64,000 bases of DNA, taken from assembly GCA_001698425.1 (NCBI GenBank), contig MBRE01000055.1, positions 1,005 through 65,004 of the forward strand, given 5' to 3'. The notes under the pieces were generated by a model that was given only the letters and a program-made list of their open reading frames with translations, made no database searches and had not been told where the DNA came from. The position numbers and the translations under genes were made by a program. How positions within the stretch are numbered: position 1 is the first letter of the stretch; every line of letters starts with the position of its first letter. Positions 36,700 through 45,516 of this stretch are shown in pieces. The DNA is from Oscillatoriales cyanobacterium USR001. GTDB taxonomy: Bacteria; Cyanobacteriota; Cyanobacteriia; Cyanobacteriales; Microcoleaceae.

Positions 36700-39600
36700 A
36701 CGAAGATGAACTTTATCAATGGTTACAGTCTCCAGACAATGAAGATGAAGAAGATATAGCCAAGTCAGAATTGTTAACAATTCGACTGTTTAAACAGGCG
36801 ATTAAAGAAGCGGAAGGAAATGAGAGCGATCGCATCCTAGAATCCTTTGCAGAAAACGTTTTACCGAATCTAATTAAACAGCTAGTAGGAGCCACAGCCA
36901 AAGGCGGTCAATTTACTGAAGATCGACGTGCCGAAGGCAAAAATGTCGATCGCAGTAAAGAGGATCAGTCTTTTTTATCCCATTTGCTTAACGGCTTATT
37001 CCCGACTTATCGAATCCTTAAAAAACTCAAGACAGAGACACCAGAAACTAATCCTGTAAAACGCTATTGTGGCGATACCGAAACTACTTTGTTCGTAGCA
37101 TCATACATTTTGCACGACTTTGACAAATTTCCCGATTATCGTGAGTGGCTAGAAAATAATGATCGGGTAAAATTCCAAAACCGAGACTGGCGAAAAGACC
37201 CACCTCATAAAAACGAAGCTCCCAATTTTGGACGCGATTATGTAGCAAAAAAAATACTAGATTTTGGCTTAGATTCTCTATTGGGTGAAAACTGGCAATC
37301 GCACATTGATGATATAGTGTGGATGAGCAGTAATGCCGGAGTCAAATATGATAGAGATAGCGGTCTGGAAATTCGCGGATTGCAGCCTAAGCTAGATGGT
37401 AGAATCAGAGAAAATATTGCAAATCTCCTTCGGCTTTCAGATTTGTTTGCCTCAGTTATCAAGCATCCCATCCATATAGAGATAACGAAAGATGAAATTA
37501 GCGACAAAAAAGAGAGTTTAGCTGAAGTCTTAGGTAGCATTAGCAATCACCAATTCAAGTTTAGCTATCACTCCCTTTCAGACAATCGCGGTGTCTTGAC
37601 AAACATCATTAATAATGCGTTGATGGACGCTCATCCTAGCGAGTACACGCCATTATTGTACTTGCCAGATGGTGTGGTTTATCTAGCTAAAATTGATGCA
37701 ACTCCCATCAAAACCGATGATATTCCTAATCAAGTAGTTGCTAAAATTTCTAACCTTTGTGCCGAACGATTAAAGCAAAATCCTACAGGATTTAGCCGGG
37801 ATGGGAAAGGGTTTAAATTCGCTGATTACTATTGGCTGTTCTTTGATACAATTGAGTTAATGCACGTTAGTATTCAGGCAGCTTGCAGACTCATTCCTGA
37901 GACAAAACCTTCATCAGCAAAAAAACGTAGTGATAGCTTAGTTAAATTTCAATCTGAGGGTGAGTTACCCAGTCACTTAAACGTTGAATTTACTGATGAT
38001 TATCGGATCGATCGCCTTGCCGAATTTGGAGATATTCTTTGCCGAGGTATTTGGGAAAAGTGGCGCGAACGTTTTAGCAATTCCCAAAAAGAATTAACCA
38101 AAGCTCAACGTCAAACTCTACCAGAATTAGACTTAACTCAAAAACTGGCTGAATACTTAGGTTTGACTGAGGAAATTCCCGCTTTAAGAGCCATTCAATC
38201 TCTCAAAAAAACAGGCGGTGTTCCCCTAGATTGGTATTATCTAGCAGCGCAGTATATTCAGCGTAATAAAGGCTTAAATGATGCTGAAGTTCGTGAGATA
38301 ATGACTGGTATAGTTAACTATGCTGCCAGTGTCATCAAACCATTTTTAGAAGAATTTACACTTCCCGATGGTTGGCAAGATTTACGAACTTATGTCAGTA
38401 GCATTGTTTCATTACCGACAGGAGCCGTAGTTAAACCAAAAGCCGATCCATTTTTAGTAGAATTGAATCGTTACAATGCTGCCAAAATCACTGGGAGAGG
38501 AAGAGAAAATGTTTGTGCAATGTCTAGTTCTTCCTATACTGTGACAGAACAAATGGAAGCGGCAACTTTATTTACTCCTCAAGTTTATAGCAACCGCCAA
38601 ATTTTGTTTAACGCACAGGCAGCAAAACGTCAAATTTGCTCAATTTGGTCAATAGAGATTATGTTGAGGCAAATTTTGATGAATCAAACTAATGCGACAG
38701 GAGGTGATTTTGAAGGTCGTAAATATCGCTATCTCTATCTTTATCCTACTTACTTCTTTACCCCAGAAACTAATAAATTTCTCCAGAAAGCTTACAGTTG
38801 GATTGCTCGAACGCGATTTGATGCAGATATTCGCAAGCATTTAATTAGCGATCAACAAATTGCTAAGTTTACTCTTGACAACTATCAAAAAGTCGATGTA
38901 TTATTGATTGAGGAGAATCTGAAAGCAGAAGACGATCGCACCTTCAAAATTAGCTATCCAGAAAATCAACCGCTGACCTTTTTCTTCTTAGCCTTACCGC
39001 CAGGAAAAGATGCAACAGATACCGAATCTTGGGTAATGCCAGCTTGGTTAGCTTTAGCTTTACCGCTAATTTTGGATGTAAAAACAGTTGCTTCAGAGTC
39101 CCCAGTTCCACCTTATCTAAGTGGCGCAGATTTTGACAAAACAGTGATGCTGGATGGCGAACATCAAGCAATTCGTTCTCTGATTAAGCGAGATGATTAC
39201 CGCTTAGATGGCATTTTACCTCGAACATCTAATGAACGCAAATTTTCCCCACTAAATGCTTTGAGTGCTGCTTATTGCATTCACTTAGAAGTTAACCGGA
39301 AAAAAGACGGAAATCCTGATTGGGGTAAGTTGTCAGACTTAGCACGGGATTTAGAAACGAGTCCGCTTTATGTCTTTCACTACCTCAATAAATGGCTGCG
39401 AAAGCAGGACAAACTGGATTCTGTGCCAATTGCAAAAATCTACTTGTACCTAAAATTTTACTACTACTTTGAACCGGAGGGAAAAACTGTGAATCAATTT
39501 CGAGAACTAACAAGATTATATCGCCGTTTTTATCGCGCTCAGACCAAAGGTAAGCCACCTAAAGCTAATGCTGTTTTGAAACCAATTGATGAAGCGGCTG

Positions 39601-39995
39601 ATGTGATCTTGAAAATAGATAAGGCTTATCTAAATCATTCTGAATCCTTAACAGATGCAGTTGCAGCACGTTTATCATCAGGACTAATGACAAAAGTTCG
39701 ACGTAAAGCAGCAGAAGGAAGACGAACTTATGCACTGGTTAATGGAGAATTGCGATATCTGACCTCTCCAGAGGAACGTCAAGCAATCTATGATTTTGCA
39801 CGATACTTTGTTGAGGATGTGTTTTATGGAACATTTAAAGGCGATCGTTCGCGTTTAGCTGGAACACAATTAAACCTAATTCGAGATACTTGCGATTATC
39901 TTTATCGTCTAGCACATGATGAAGAGTACAAACAGCGGAATCAAGATGAGGTTGATATTCCTCCAGATCCAGAAGCAGAAGATGTAGAAACATAG
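36696..39995 (+). CDS. cas10d: Type I-D large subunit Cas10d (Csc3)
   Basis: The largest protein of the type I-D effector complex; it carries the HD nuclease that cuts target DNA. YILHDFDKF holds the HD pair at H140-D141 in the N-terminal domain. Later conserved segments include the ANVLRLSDLFASVIKHP-type region near residue 245 and the helical C-terminal part. 1099 aa is normal for Cas10d. No GGDD cyclase motif is evident, as is usual in I-D. The start ATG lies inside the toxin's last codons. Confidence 0.92.
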   Translation: MNEDELYQWLQSPDNEDEEDIAKSELLTIRLFKQAIKEAEGNESDRILESFAENVLPNLIKQLVGATAKGGQFTEDRRAEGKNVDRSKEDQSFLSHLLNGLFPTYRILKKLKTETPETNPVKRYCGDTETTLFVASYILHDFDKFPDYREWLENNDRVKFQNRDWRKDPPHKNEAPNFGRDYVAKKILDFGLDSLLGENWQSHIDDIVWMSSNAGVKYDRDSGLEIRGLQPKLDGRIRENIANLLRLSDLFASVIKHPIHIEITKDEISDKKESLAEVLGSISNHQFKFSYHSLSDNRGVLTNIINNALMDAHPSEYTPLLYLPDGVVYLAKIDATPIKTDDIPNQVVAKISNLCAERLKQNPTGFSRDGKGFKFADYYWLFFDTIELMHVSIQAACRLIPETKPSSAKKRSDSLVKFQSEGELPSHLNVEFTDDYRIDRLAEFGDILCRGIWEKWRERFSNSQKELTKAQRQTLPELDLTQKLAEYLGLTEEIPALRAIQSLKKTGGVPLDWYYLAAQYIQRNKGLNDAEVREIMTGIVNYAASVIKPFLEEFTLPDGWQDLRTYVSSIVSLPTGAVVKPKADPFLVELNRYNAAKITGRGRENVCAMSSSSYTVTEQMEAATLFTPQVYSNRQILFNAQAAKRQICSIWSIEIMLRQILMNQTNATGGDFEGRKYRYLYLYPTYFFTPETNKFLQKAYSWIARTRFDADIRKHLISDQQIAKFTLDNYQKVDVLLIEENLKAEDDRTFKISYPENQPLTFFFLALPPGKDATDTESWVMPAWLALALPLILDVKTVASESPVPPYLSGADFDKTVMLDGEHQAIRSLIKRDDYRLDGILPRTSNERKFSPLNALSAAYCIHLEVNRKKDGNPDWGKLSDLARDLETSPLYVFHYLNKWLRKQDKLDSVPIAKIYLYLKFYYYFEPEGKTVNQFRELTRLYRRFYRAQTKGKPPKANAVLKPIDEAADVILKIDKAYLNHSESLTDAVAARLSSGLMTKVRRKAAEGRRTYALVNGELRYLTSPEERQAIYDFARYFVEDVFYGTFKGDRSRLAGTQLNLIRDTCDYLYRLAHDEEYKQRNQDEVDIPPDPEAEDVET

Positions 39996-40077
39996 TCTGG
40001 GTAATTTACTATAATTTACCAGCTTTTTTCTAGCAAATGACCACATTACAATCAATAATTAATCAGGAGTATTCACG

Positions 40078-40698
40078 ATGTCGAAACTACTCAATCCTAA
40101 TCAGTCTTATACGTTCAGCAAATTTTTTGAACTCCAGATTGAGCCTGACGATATTGTTACTGAGTTTGGTTACACACTAGAACGAACTCGACTCAACTTA
40201 CCTCAGTATTCTGGAGAATTAGATCGCTTAGAAGAACTGCGATCGCGAATTGAAGAAGTTTTGCCTTATGTCAGCCTTACGACTGAAACCTCTCGACGAG
40301 AAATTTTGATTTCACAAGTGATTTTGGATCTAGTTCACTATACCAAAGCTCAACTACGAATTGAGTATTCTATAAAAGTTACAGAACAATTGCAAGGTTA
40401 CTTAGATTATCTTTTGAGAACCCAAGCAGAGGTTTTAGTGATTGAAGCAAAGCGAGAAGATTTGACTTATGGTTTTACACAACTCGCAGCCGAAATGATT
40501 GCGCTCGATCAGTGGGAAAAAACATCGGCACAATCTACTCTACTCGGTGCTGTCACAACTGGAAATATCTGGCAGTTTGGACGGCTAAATCGAGCAACAA
40601 AACACATTGAACAAGGACTTGATAGCTATCGTGTTCCTGATGATTTAGATCCCTTAATGCGGATTCTAGTTCAATCTTTAGTCGGCTCAATTGTCTAA
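40078..40698 (+). CDS. PD-(D/E)XK-like protein inside the I-D operon, 206 aa
   Basis: Not a core cas gene. The C-terminal half has D110 (GYLDYLLR), then VLVIEAKRED with E123 and K125, then a helix YGFTQLAAEMIALDQW: the order expected for a PD-(D/E)XK nuclease fold. LLGAVTTGNIWQFGRLNRATKHIEQ resembles [23 protein letters not shown] of the 201-aa protein at 1367, so the two are related. It sits between cas10d and csc2 in the same direction, with 82 bases before and 25 bases after, so it is probably cotranscribed with the effector complex. An accessory nuclease or a gene carried along are both possible. Confidence 0.75.
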   Translation: MSKLLNPNQSYTFSKFFELQIEPDDIVTEFGYTLERTRLNLPQYSGELDRLEELRSRIEEVLPYVSLTTETSRREILISQVILDLVHYTKAQLRIEYSIKVTEQLQGYLDYLLRTQAEVLVIEAKREDLTYGFTQLAAEMIALDQWEKTSAQSTLLGAVTTGNIWQFGRLNRATKHIEQGLDSYRVPDDLDPLMRILVQSLVGSIV

Positions 40699-40723
40699 TA
40701 TTACTTTCTTTAGGAGAATTACA

Positions 40724-41758
40724 ATGACTTTTCTCAAAACCCTTGACTCTAAATTCTTTCACTCGGAAATTCCCGCAAAACCAATGGGAAAATATGCTCA
40801 CTTTATCACTATTCGGATTACTGAGTCTTTCCCATTATTTCAGACTGATGGCGAATTGAATAAGGCAAGAGTCCGCGCCGGAATTGAACATAAAGAACCA
40901 ATTAGTCGTTTGGCAATGTTTAAGCGCAAACAGTCTACACCAGAACGTTTAACCGGACGGGAACTATTGCGAAATTACAAAATTGGCAACTCTGAAAACT
41001 GCGATTACAACGTAGAGTTTAGCAAAACTACGCCTGATTGTATTCTCTATGGTTTTGCCATTGGTGATTCTAGTTCTGAGAAATCTAAAGTAGTTGTAGA
41101 TACTGCTTATTCCATCACTCCCTTTGATGATTCTCATCTCAATTTCACCCTAAATGCACCTTTTGAAAATGGAACCATGAGCCGCCAAGGGGAAGTAACT
41201 AGCCGAATCAACAGTCAAGATCACATTTTGCCTCAAGTCTTTTTTCCTAGTATTGTTACCTTGAAAGATCCAACAGAATCGGGATTTCTCTACGTTTTCA
41301 ATAACATTTTGAGGACGCGCCATTATGGAGCACAAACCACCCGCACAGGTCGAGTAAGAAATGAATTAATTGGGGTGATTTTTGGCGATGGCGAAATTTT
41401 TAGCAATCTTTATTGGACGCAAAAAATATACGATTTGATGAATGATGGGGGCAAAATTAATGCACCCGATCCTTTAAATGAAGATGATGTTTTGGAAGCA
41501 GCAACTCAAGCTATTACCCAACTAATGTCTAAAGAATTTATTTCTCACACTGATTTCATTGGTTCGGCATTTACGCCGTTGTTAGATGAAGTAAAATCTA
41601 TCACTAGCAATGAGACAAAACTAACAGAGATGTTAACTCAAGCCAATGCTGAATCAGAGACTTATGCTAAGAAATGGGTACTCAAGGGATCGAAGTCTTC
41701 TGACTCTGATAAGAAGGATAAAAAGGGTAGCAAGAAAGCAGCTACAGCAACGGAGTAA
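40724..41758 (+). CDS. csc2: Type I-D backbone subunit Csc2 (Cas7d)
   Basis: Forms the repeated backbone that coats the crRNA in the I-D Cascade. The start at 40724 (MTFLKTLDSKFFHSEIP) follows TTAGGAG; the frame upstream to 40691 overlaps the previous gene. Conserved parts include KYAHFITIRITESFPLFQTDGELNKARV, LTGRELLRNYKIGNSENCDYN and the FIGSAFTPLLDEVKS region. 344 aa is typical, with a Lys/Ser-rich tail. Next gene starts 5 bases after its stop. Confidence 0.92.
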   Translation: MTFLKTLDSKFFHSEIPAKPMGKYAHFITIRITESFPLFQTDGELNKARVRAGIEHKEPISRLAMFKRKQSTPERLTGRELLRNYKIGNSENCDYNVEFSKTTPDCILYGFAIGDSSSEKSKVVVDTAYSITPFDDSHLNFTLNAPFENGTMSRQGEVTSRINSQDHILPQVFFPSIVTLKDPTESGFLYVFNNILRTRHYGAQTTRTGRVRNELIGVIFGDGEIFSNLYWTQKIYDLMNDGGKINAPDPLNEDDVLEAATQAITQLMSKEFISHTDFIGSAFTPLLDEVKSITSNETKLTEMLTQANAESETYAKKWVLKGSKSSDSDKKDKKGSKKAATATE

Positions 41759-41763
41759 ATACC

Positions 41764-42465
41764 ATGACTCTAATTTACCGCTGCCAAATCGAACTACACG
41801 ATAGCCTCTATTTCGCCACCCGCGAAATCGGCCGCCTCTACGAAACAGAGCCCATAATTCATAATTACGCCCTCTGTTACGCACTAGGATTAGTAGATAG
41901 CCAAATCTACTCTACCACTGTTCCTGAAGAACACTCCTATCGCTACTTTTGCCCCGAACAAATTCCCAAATATGAGCAGCATTTAACGCCACTCAATCAA
42001 CAGGGAATTTATGTCACCCCAGCCAAAGCAATCTCCCATTCTTCTACTCTCAATACCTGGAAATATGCCAATAATAACTATCACGTTGAAATGGAGAAAA
42101 CCCAGAAAAATATACCCAGTTTTGGCAGGGCCAAAGAAATAGCTCCTGAAAGCAAATTTGAGTTTTTTATCATCTCAGAAAAGCCTCTGAAACTGGCAAA
42201 GTGGATTCGTCTAGGTAAGTGGATGAGTAAAGCTGAGTTAAAGACGGAAGAAATTACCAAATTTGAGCGCAAAAATGGTGAATTCATTTGTTCTCATCCC
42301 CTCAATCCCTTAGATGTGATGTTTTCTCATCAAGTGATTAGCTACGATGTGGTTAATATGCCCCCAGTAAGTTTGATTCAAAATGTCAAAATTAACGGGC
42401 AATATTACCAGTGTGAAAATCTCAAGATTCCAGCCTGTATGCAATATCGCTTTAAGGCTGATTAA
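41764..42465 (+). CDS. csc1: Type I-D subunit Csc1 (Cas5d)
   Basis: The Cas5-type subunit that caps the 5' handle of the crRNA. MTLIYRCQIELHDSLYFATREIGRLYETEPIIHNYALCYALGL is the family start; LFEFFIISEKPLKLAKWIRLGKWMSKAEL and SHPLNPLDV follow. 233 aa fits. It begins 5 bases after csc2, so translation is closely linked. A small hairpin (42472-42493) follows its stop. Confidence 0.92.
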   Translation: MTLIYRCQIELHDSLYFATREIGRLYETEPIIHNYALCYALGLVDSQIYSTTVPEEHSYRYFCPEQIPKYEQHLTPLNQQGIYVTPAKAISHSSTLNTWKYANNNYHVEMEKTQKNIPSFGRAKEIAPESKFEFFIISEKPLKLAKWIRLGKWMSKAELKTEEITKFERKNGEFICSHPLNPLDVMFSHQVISYDVVNMPPVSLIQNVKINGQYYQCENLKIPACMQYRFKAD

Positions 42466-42471
42466 CTGAGC

Positions 42472-42493
42472 GAGGGTGCATTTACGCACCCTC
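42472..42493. terminator. Small hairpin between csc1 and cas6
   Basis: GAGGGTGC, loop ATTTAC, GCACCCTC. No T-run, so more likely an mRNA stability or processing structure than a full terminator inside the operon. Confidence 0.45.
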
Positions 42494-42519
42494 TAACCAA
42501 CATATTCTCAGCAACAAAT

Positions 42520-43425
42520 ATGCCCCACAGCCTCATCCTCAACCTCCTCCCCCTGGCCCCAATTCCCCCCGGATACCTAACCGGAAGACACCTCCACGCC
42601 CTATTCCTCACCCTCGTGAGCACCGCAGACAAAAAACTCGGTGACTACCTCCACGAAGCCACAGCCGATAAAGCCTTCACTCTCAGCCCATTACAAACCC
42701 AAAAATACCACTCCAACAAACATTATCCCCTCCAATGGGAACACCATCAATCTATCCCCGCCCACACTCCCTGCTGGTGGCGAATCACACTCCTTGATGA
42801 TACTTTATTCGGCAAATTAACTGACCTTTGGCTCAATCTTAATCCTAAGCATCCTTGGCATCTTGGCCCCGCAGATTTACATATCACTGGTATTCTGGGA
42901 ACGCCTCAATTAAATCAGCCTTGGGCTAATGCTTGTACTTACTCTCAATTATATCAGCAAGCATCTGAAACTAATCGGATTATTGCCTTTAGTTTTGCTA
43001 CGCCTACTGCTTTTCGACAGGGAGACTATGACTCTGTTATCCCGACTAGAGAATGCGTTTTTAATAGCTTACTTAGCCGTTGGAATAAATACAGCGGTGT
43101 GGAAATAGCCACTATTTCCATTGAATCACTTTTCTCTAGTTTTGTCAATATCAAAACGGAGATTTTAGCAGATTCTCGGAGTAAGTTTATCGGCATTGTC
43201 GGAGAGGTGACATATCGGATTTTAGGAGATGTTGAACCGTTAGTTATTAAGCAGATTAATGCTTTAGCTGATTTTGCTCTCTATTGCGGATTGGGTAGGA
43301 AAACCACGATGGGAATGGGGATTGCTCGGCGGATTGCGATTAAGACAATTCCTGATGTGGCTGATAAGAGTGCTGAGAAAATTTCACAGCAAGTTTTGGC
43401 GATTCAATCAATTTTTGAGGGATAA
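42520..43425 (+). CDS. cas6: CRISPR repeat endoribonuclease Cas6
   Basis: Cuts the precursor crRNA within each repeat. The C-terminal glycine-rich Cas6 signature LYCGLGRKTTMGMGIARR is present (residues ~252-270), preceded by a ferredoxin-like part with YRILG. The N-terminal half (LAPIPPGYLTGRHLHALFLTLVS) has the other RRM-like fold. 301 aa is normal. It starts 54 bases after csc1; cas4 begins 3 bases after its stop. Confidence 0.9.
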   Translation: MPHSLILNLLPLAPIPPGYLTGRHLHALFLTLVSTADKKLGDYLHEATADKAFTLSPLQTQKYHSNKHYPLQWEHHQSIPAHTPCWWRITLLDDTLFGKLTDLWLNLNPKHPWHLGPADLHITGILGTPQLNQPWANACTYSQLYQQASETNRIIAFSFATPTAFRQGDYDSVIPTRECVFNSLLSRWNKYSGVEIATISIESLFSSFVNIKTEILADSRSKFIGIVGEVTYRILGDVEPLVIKQINALADFALYCGLGRKTTMGMGIARRIAIKTIPDVADKSAEKISQQVLAIQSIFEG

Positions 43426-43428
43426 ATT

Positions 43429-44022
43429 ATGAATGAAGTTGACTATATTTCTATTGCGGCGCTGAATCAATACAGCTATTGTCCTCACCGCTGTTGGCGA
43501 ATGTTTTGCGCGGGTGAATTTACGGATAATCAATATACGATTGAGGGGACTAGCTTGCACGATCGCGTCCATACTCTGAGTGAGATTAACCGCGATGAAA
43601 CTTGGCAAGTTAGGGCGATTTGGCTTAAGTCGGAAAAATATCAACTGATTGGTAAATCGGATTTAATTGAGTCGGCTGATGGCAAATTATACCCCGTTGA
43701 ATATAAGCGAGGAAAGAAGGGTGAATGGGATAATGACGAGTTACAAGTTTGCGCTCAAGCTCTCTGTTTGGAGGAGATGACGGGACAAACAATTACTCAG
43801 GGTTATGTCTATTATGCTCAATCTCATCAACGGCAATTAGTGGAGATTTCGGAACAGTTAAGACAAAGCGCGATCGCAACTGTTCAAACTCTACAAATCT
43901 TACTACAAACTGGTAAGATGCCGCCTGCAATTTACAGCAAACGCTGTCAAGGTTGCAGTCTTAAGGAGCAATGTTTGCCTCAAGTTGCTCAGAAAATGAC
44001 GCGCTATCAAGAGTTCAATTAA
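43429..44022 (+). CDS. cas4: CRISPR adaptation nuclease Cas4
   Basis: A RecB-type nuclease with an iron-sulfur cluster that selects and trims prespacers. One cluster Cys is in NQYSYCPHRCW near residue 20, and the C-terminal cluster motif CQGCSLKEQC is near residues 179-188. The nuclease core is GKSDLIESADGKLYPVEYKRGKKG (D...ExK) near residues 85-108. 197 aa is normal. It begins 3 bases after cas6. Confidence 0.93.
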   Translation: MNEVDYISIAALNQYSYCPHRCWRMFCAGEFTDNQYTIEGTSLHDRVHTLSEINRDETWQVRAIWLKSEKYQLIGKSDLIESADGKLYPVEYKRGKKGEWDNDELQVCAQALCLEEMTGQTITQGYVYYAQSHQRQLVEISEQLRQSAIATVQTLQILLQTGKMPPAIYSKRCQGCSLKEQCLPQVAQKMTRYQEFN

Positions 44023-44050
44023 GAAACTAAGGAATAGAAATTAAATAATG

Positions 44051-44090
44051 TTTGTAGTAAGCGCTTTAGCGCTAAAGCGCTTACTACAAA
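44051..44090. repeat. 40-bp perfect palindrome, copy 3, inside the cas operon
   Basis: Identical arms to copy 1 (TTTGTAGTAAGCGCTTTAGC and its complement). It lies 28 bases after the cas4 stop and 36 bases before the cas1 start, splitting the adaptation genes. Confidence 0.92.
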
Positions 44091-44125
44091 CCAACACACA
44101 AACCTCATACTTAGGAGTCACAATC

Positions 44126-45127
44126 ATGGGAACACTTTATATCAATCAAGATGATGTATTTATCGGCAAAACTGATGAACGATTGAACGTTAAACACAAA
44201 AACCAAACCTTACAAGATGTGCCGTTAATCCACTTAGATGGCGTAGTAATTATGGGGCGGGCAACGATTTCTCCAGCGGCGATCGATGAACTTATGCAGC
44301 GGAAAATCCCCTTGACTTTTCTCTCAGATACTGGTCACTTTTTAGGTAAGCTAGAACCAGAGTTAAGTAAAAATATCTTCGTGCGTAACGCCCAGTGGAA
44401 AGCAGCAGGAGAAACGCCCCAAGCGATTCACGTTGTCCAGGGTTTTATTCGGGGGAAATTGAAGAATTATCGCAATAGTTTAACCCAAACAAAGCGGGAT
44501 CATTCAGAACTAAATCTGGAATCAGCAATTACTCAGATTTCTAACATTATTCCCAAACTTGACAAGACTCACAATATTGACTCTCTCCGAGGGTTAGAAG
44601 GTGCGGGAAGTGCGGCATATTTTGGAGTTTTTAACCAATTAATTCGGGCCGAAGGGTTTATATTTAAACCGAGACATCGGCCAGCTACCGATCCGGTTAA
44701 TTCTTTGATGAATTTTGCTTACACTTTACTACGTCACGATGTACAAAGTGCGATTAATATTGTCGGTTTTGATCCTTATTTGGGCTACCTTCATGTGCAA
44801 CGCTATGGCCGCGTGGGTTTGGCTTTTGATTTGATGGAAGAGTTTCGCCCTTTGGTGGCGGATAATATGATTTTGAATGCGATTAACCGCCGGATTATTA
44901 TTGTTAATGATTTTACGGTGGAACCGATTAGTAATGTGGTGCGGTTGTCGTTGGAGGGACGGAAAGAGTTTCTGAAATTGTATCAGAAGAAAAAGCAGTC
45001 TGAGTTTAAACATCCGGTTTTGGGGCGCAAGTGTACTTATCAAGAAGCTTTTGAAATTCAGGCGCGATTGTTGGCGAAGTATTTGATGGGCGAAATTGAG
45101 CAATATCCACCTTTAGTTTTGAGGTAA
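44126..45127 (+). CDS. cas1: CRISPR integrase Cas1
   Basis: Inserts new spacers together with Cas2. The start at 44126 (MGTLYINQDDVFIGKTDERL) follows TTAGGAG; a longer frame from 44048 would run through the palindrome. The catalytic residues are in LRGLEGAGSAAYFG (Glu), VGFDPYLGYLHVQRYGR (His) and LAFDLMEEFRPLVAD (Asp/Glu). 333 aa is normal. Confidence 0.95.
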   Translation: MGTLYINQDDVFIGKTDERLNVKHKNQTLQDVPLIHLDGVVIMGRATISPAAIDELMQRKIPLTFLSDTGHFLGKLEPELSKNIFVRNAQWKAAGETPQAIHVVQGFIRGKLKNYRNSLTQTKRDHSELNLESAITQISNIIPKLDKTHNIDSLRGLEGAGSAAYFGVFNQLIRAEGFIFKPRHRPATDPVNSLMNFAYTLLRHDVQSAINIVGFDPYLGYLHVQRYGRVGLAFDLMEEFRPLVADNMILNAINRRIIIVNDFTVEPISNVVRLSLEGRKEFLKLYQKKKQSEFKHPVLGRKCTYQEAFEIQARLLAKYLMGEIEQYPPLVLR

Positions 45128-45129
45128 TT

Positions 45130-45405
45130 ATGTACATTTTCATTTGTTATGATGTCCCGGAAGATAAACGTCGGACTAAGATTCATAAGATTCTTAAGTC
45201 CTATGGTCAGTGGATGCAGTACAGTGGTTTTGAGTGTGCGGATTTGAATGAGACTCAGTACGCGAAAATGCGATCGCGTCTTGCTAAAATCATTAAGCCG
45301 GAAGAGGACAGTATTCTATTTTTTCCTCTCTGTGTTTGCTGTCAGGGTAAAATTGAGCGGATTGGCGGGATTGCGCCGGCAGACAGGAGTATATTTTTTG
45401 CTTGA
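45130..45405 (+). CDS. cas2: CRISPR adaptation protein Cas2
   Basis: Dimeric partner of Cas1. MYIFICYDVPEDKRRTKIHKILKSYGQWMQYSGFECADL holds the conserved Asp (YDVPEDKRR). It starts 2 bases after the cas1 stop. 91 aa is normal. The array usually found next to cas2 is not here; a hairpin element and htpG follow instead. Confidence 0.95.
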   Translation: MYIFICYDVPEDKRRTKIHKILKSYGQWMQYSGFECADLNETQYAKMRSRLAKIIKPEEDSILFFPLCVCCQGKIERIGGIAPADRSIFFA

Positions 45406-45414
45406 AAATTTGAT

Positions 45415-45488
45415 GTAGGGGCGAAGCATTCGGATATGATATTAACGGGTTTGAGCGATCGATTGTCGCCCGAATGCTTCGCCCCTAC
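45415..45488. repeat. 19-bp-arm hairpin element after cas2
   Basis: GTAGGGGCGAAGCATTCGG (45415) and its exact complement (45470-45488) enclose a 36-base loop. The ends (GTAGGGGCG) match the outer bases of the GGGGCGGGTT-type elements. It lies where a CRISPR leader could be expected. Confidence 0.85.
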
Positions 45489-45516
45489 GCTTAACTGAAT
45501 CGTATTGACCTAACTA

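Noticed and set aside
44048-44125. Longer cas1 start at 44048
   Set aside because: The extension runs through the 40-bp palindrome; the ATG at 44126 has a good ribosome site and the conserved MGTLYI start.
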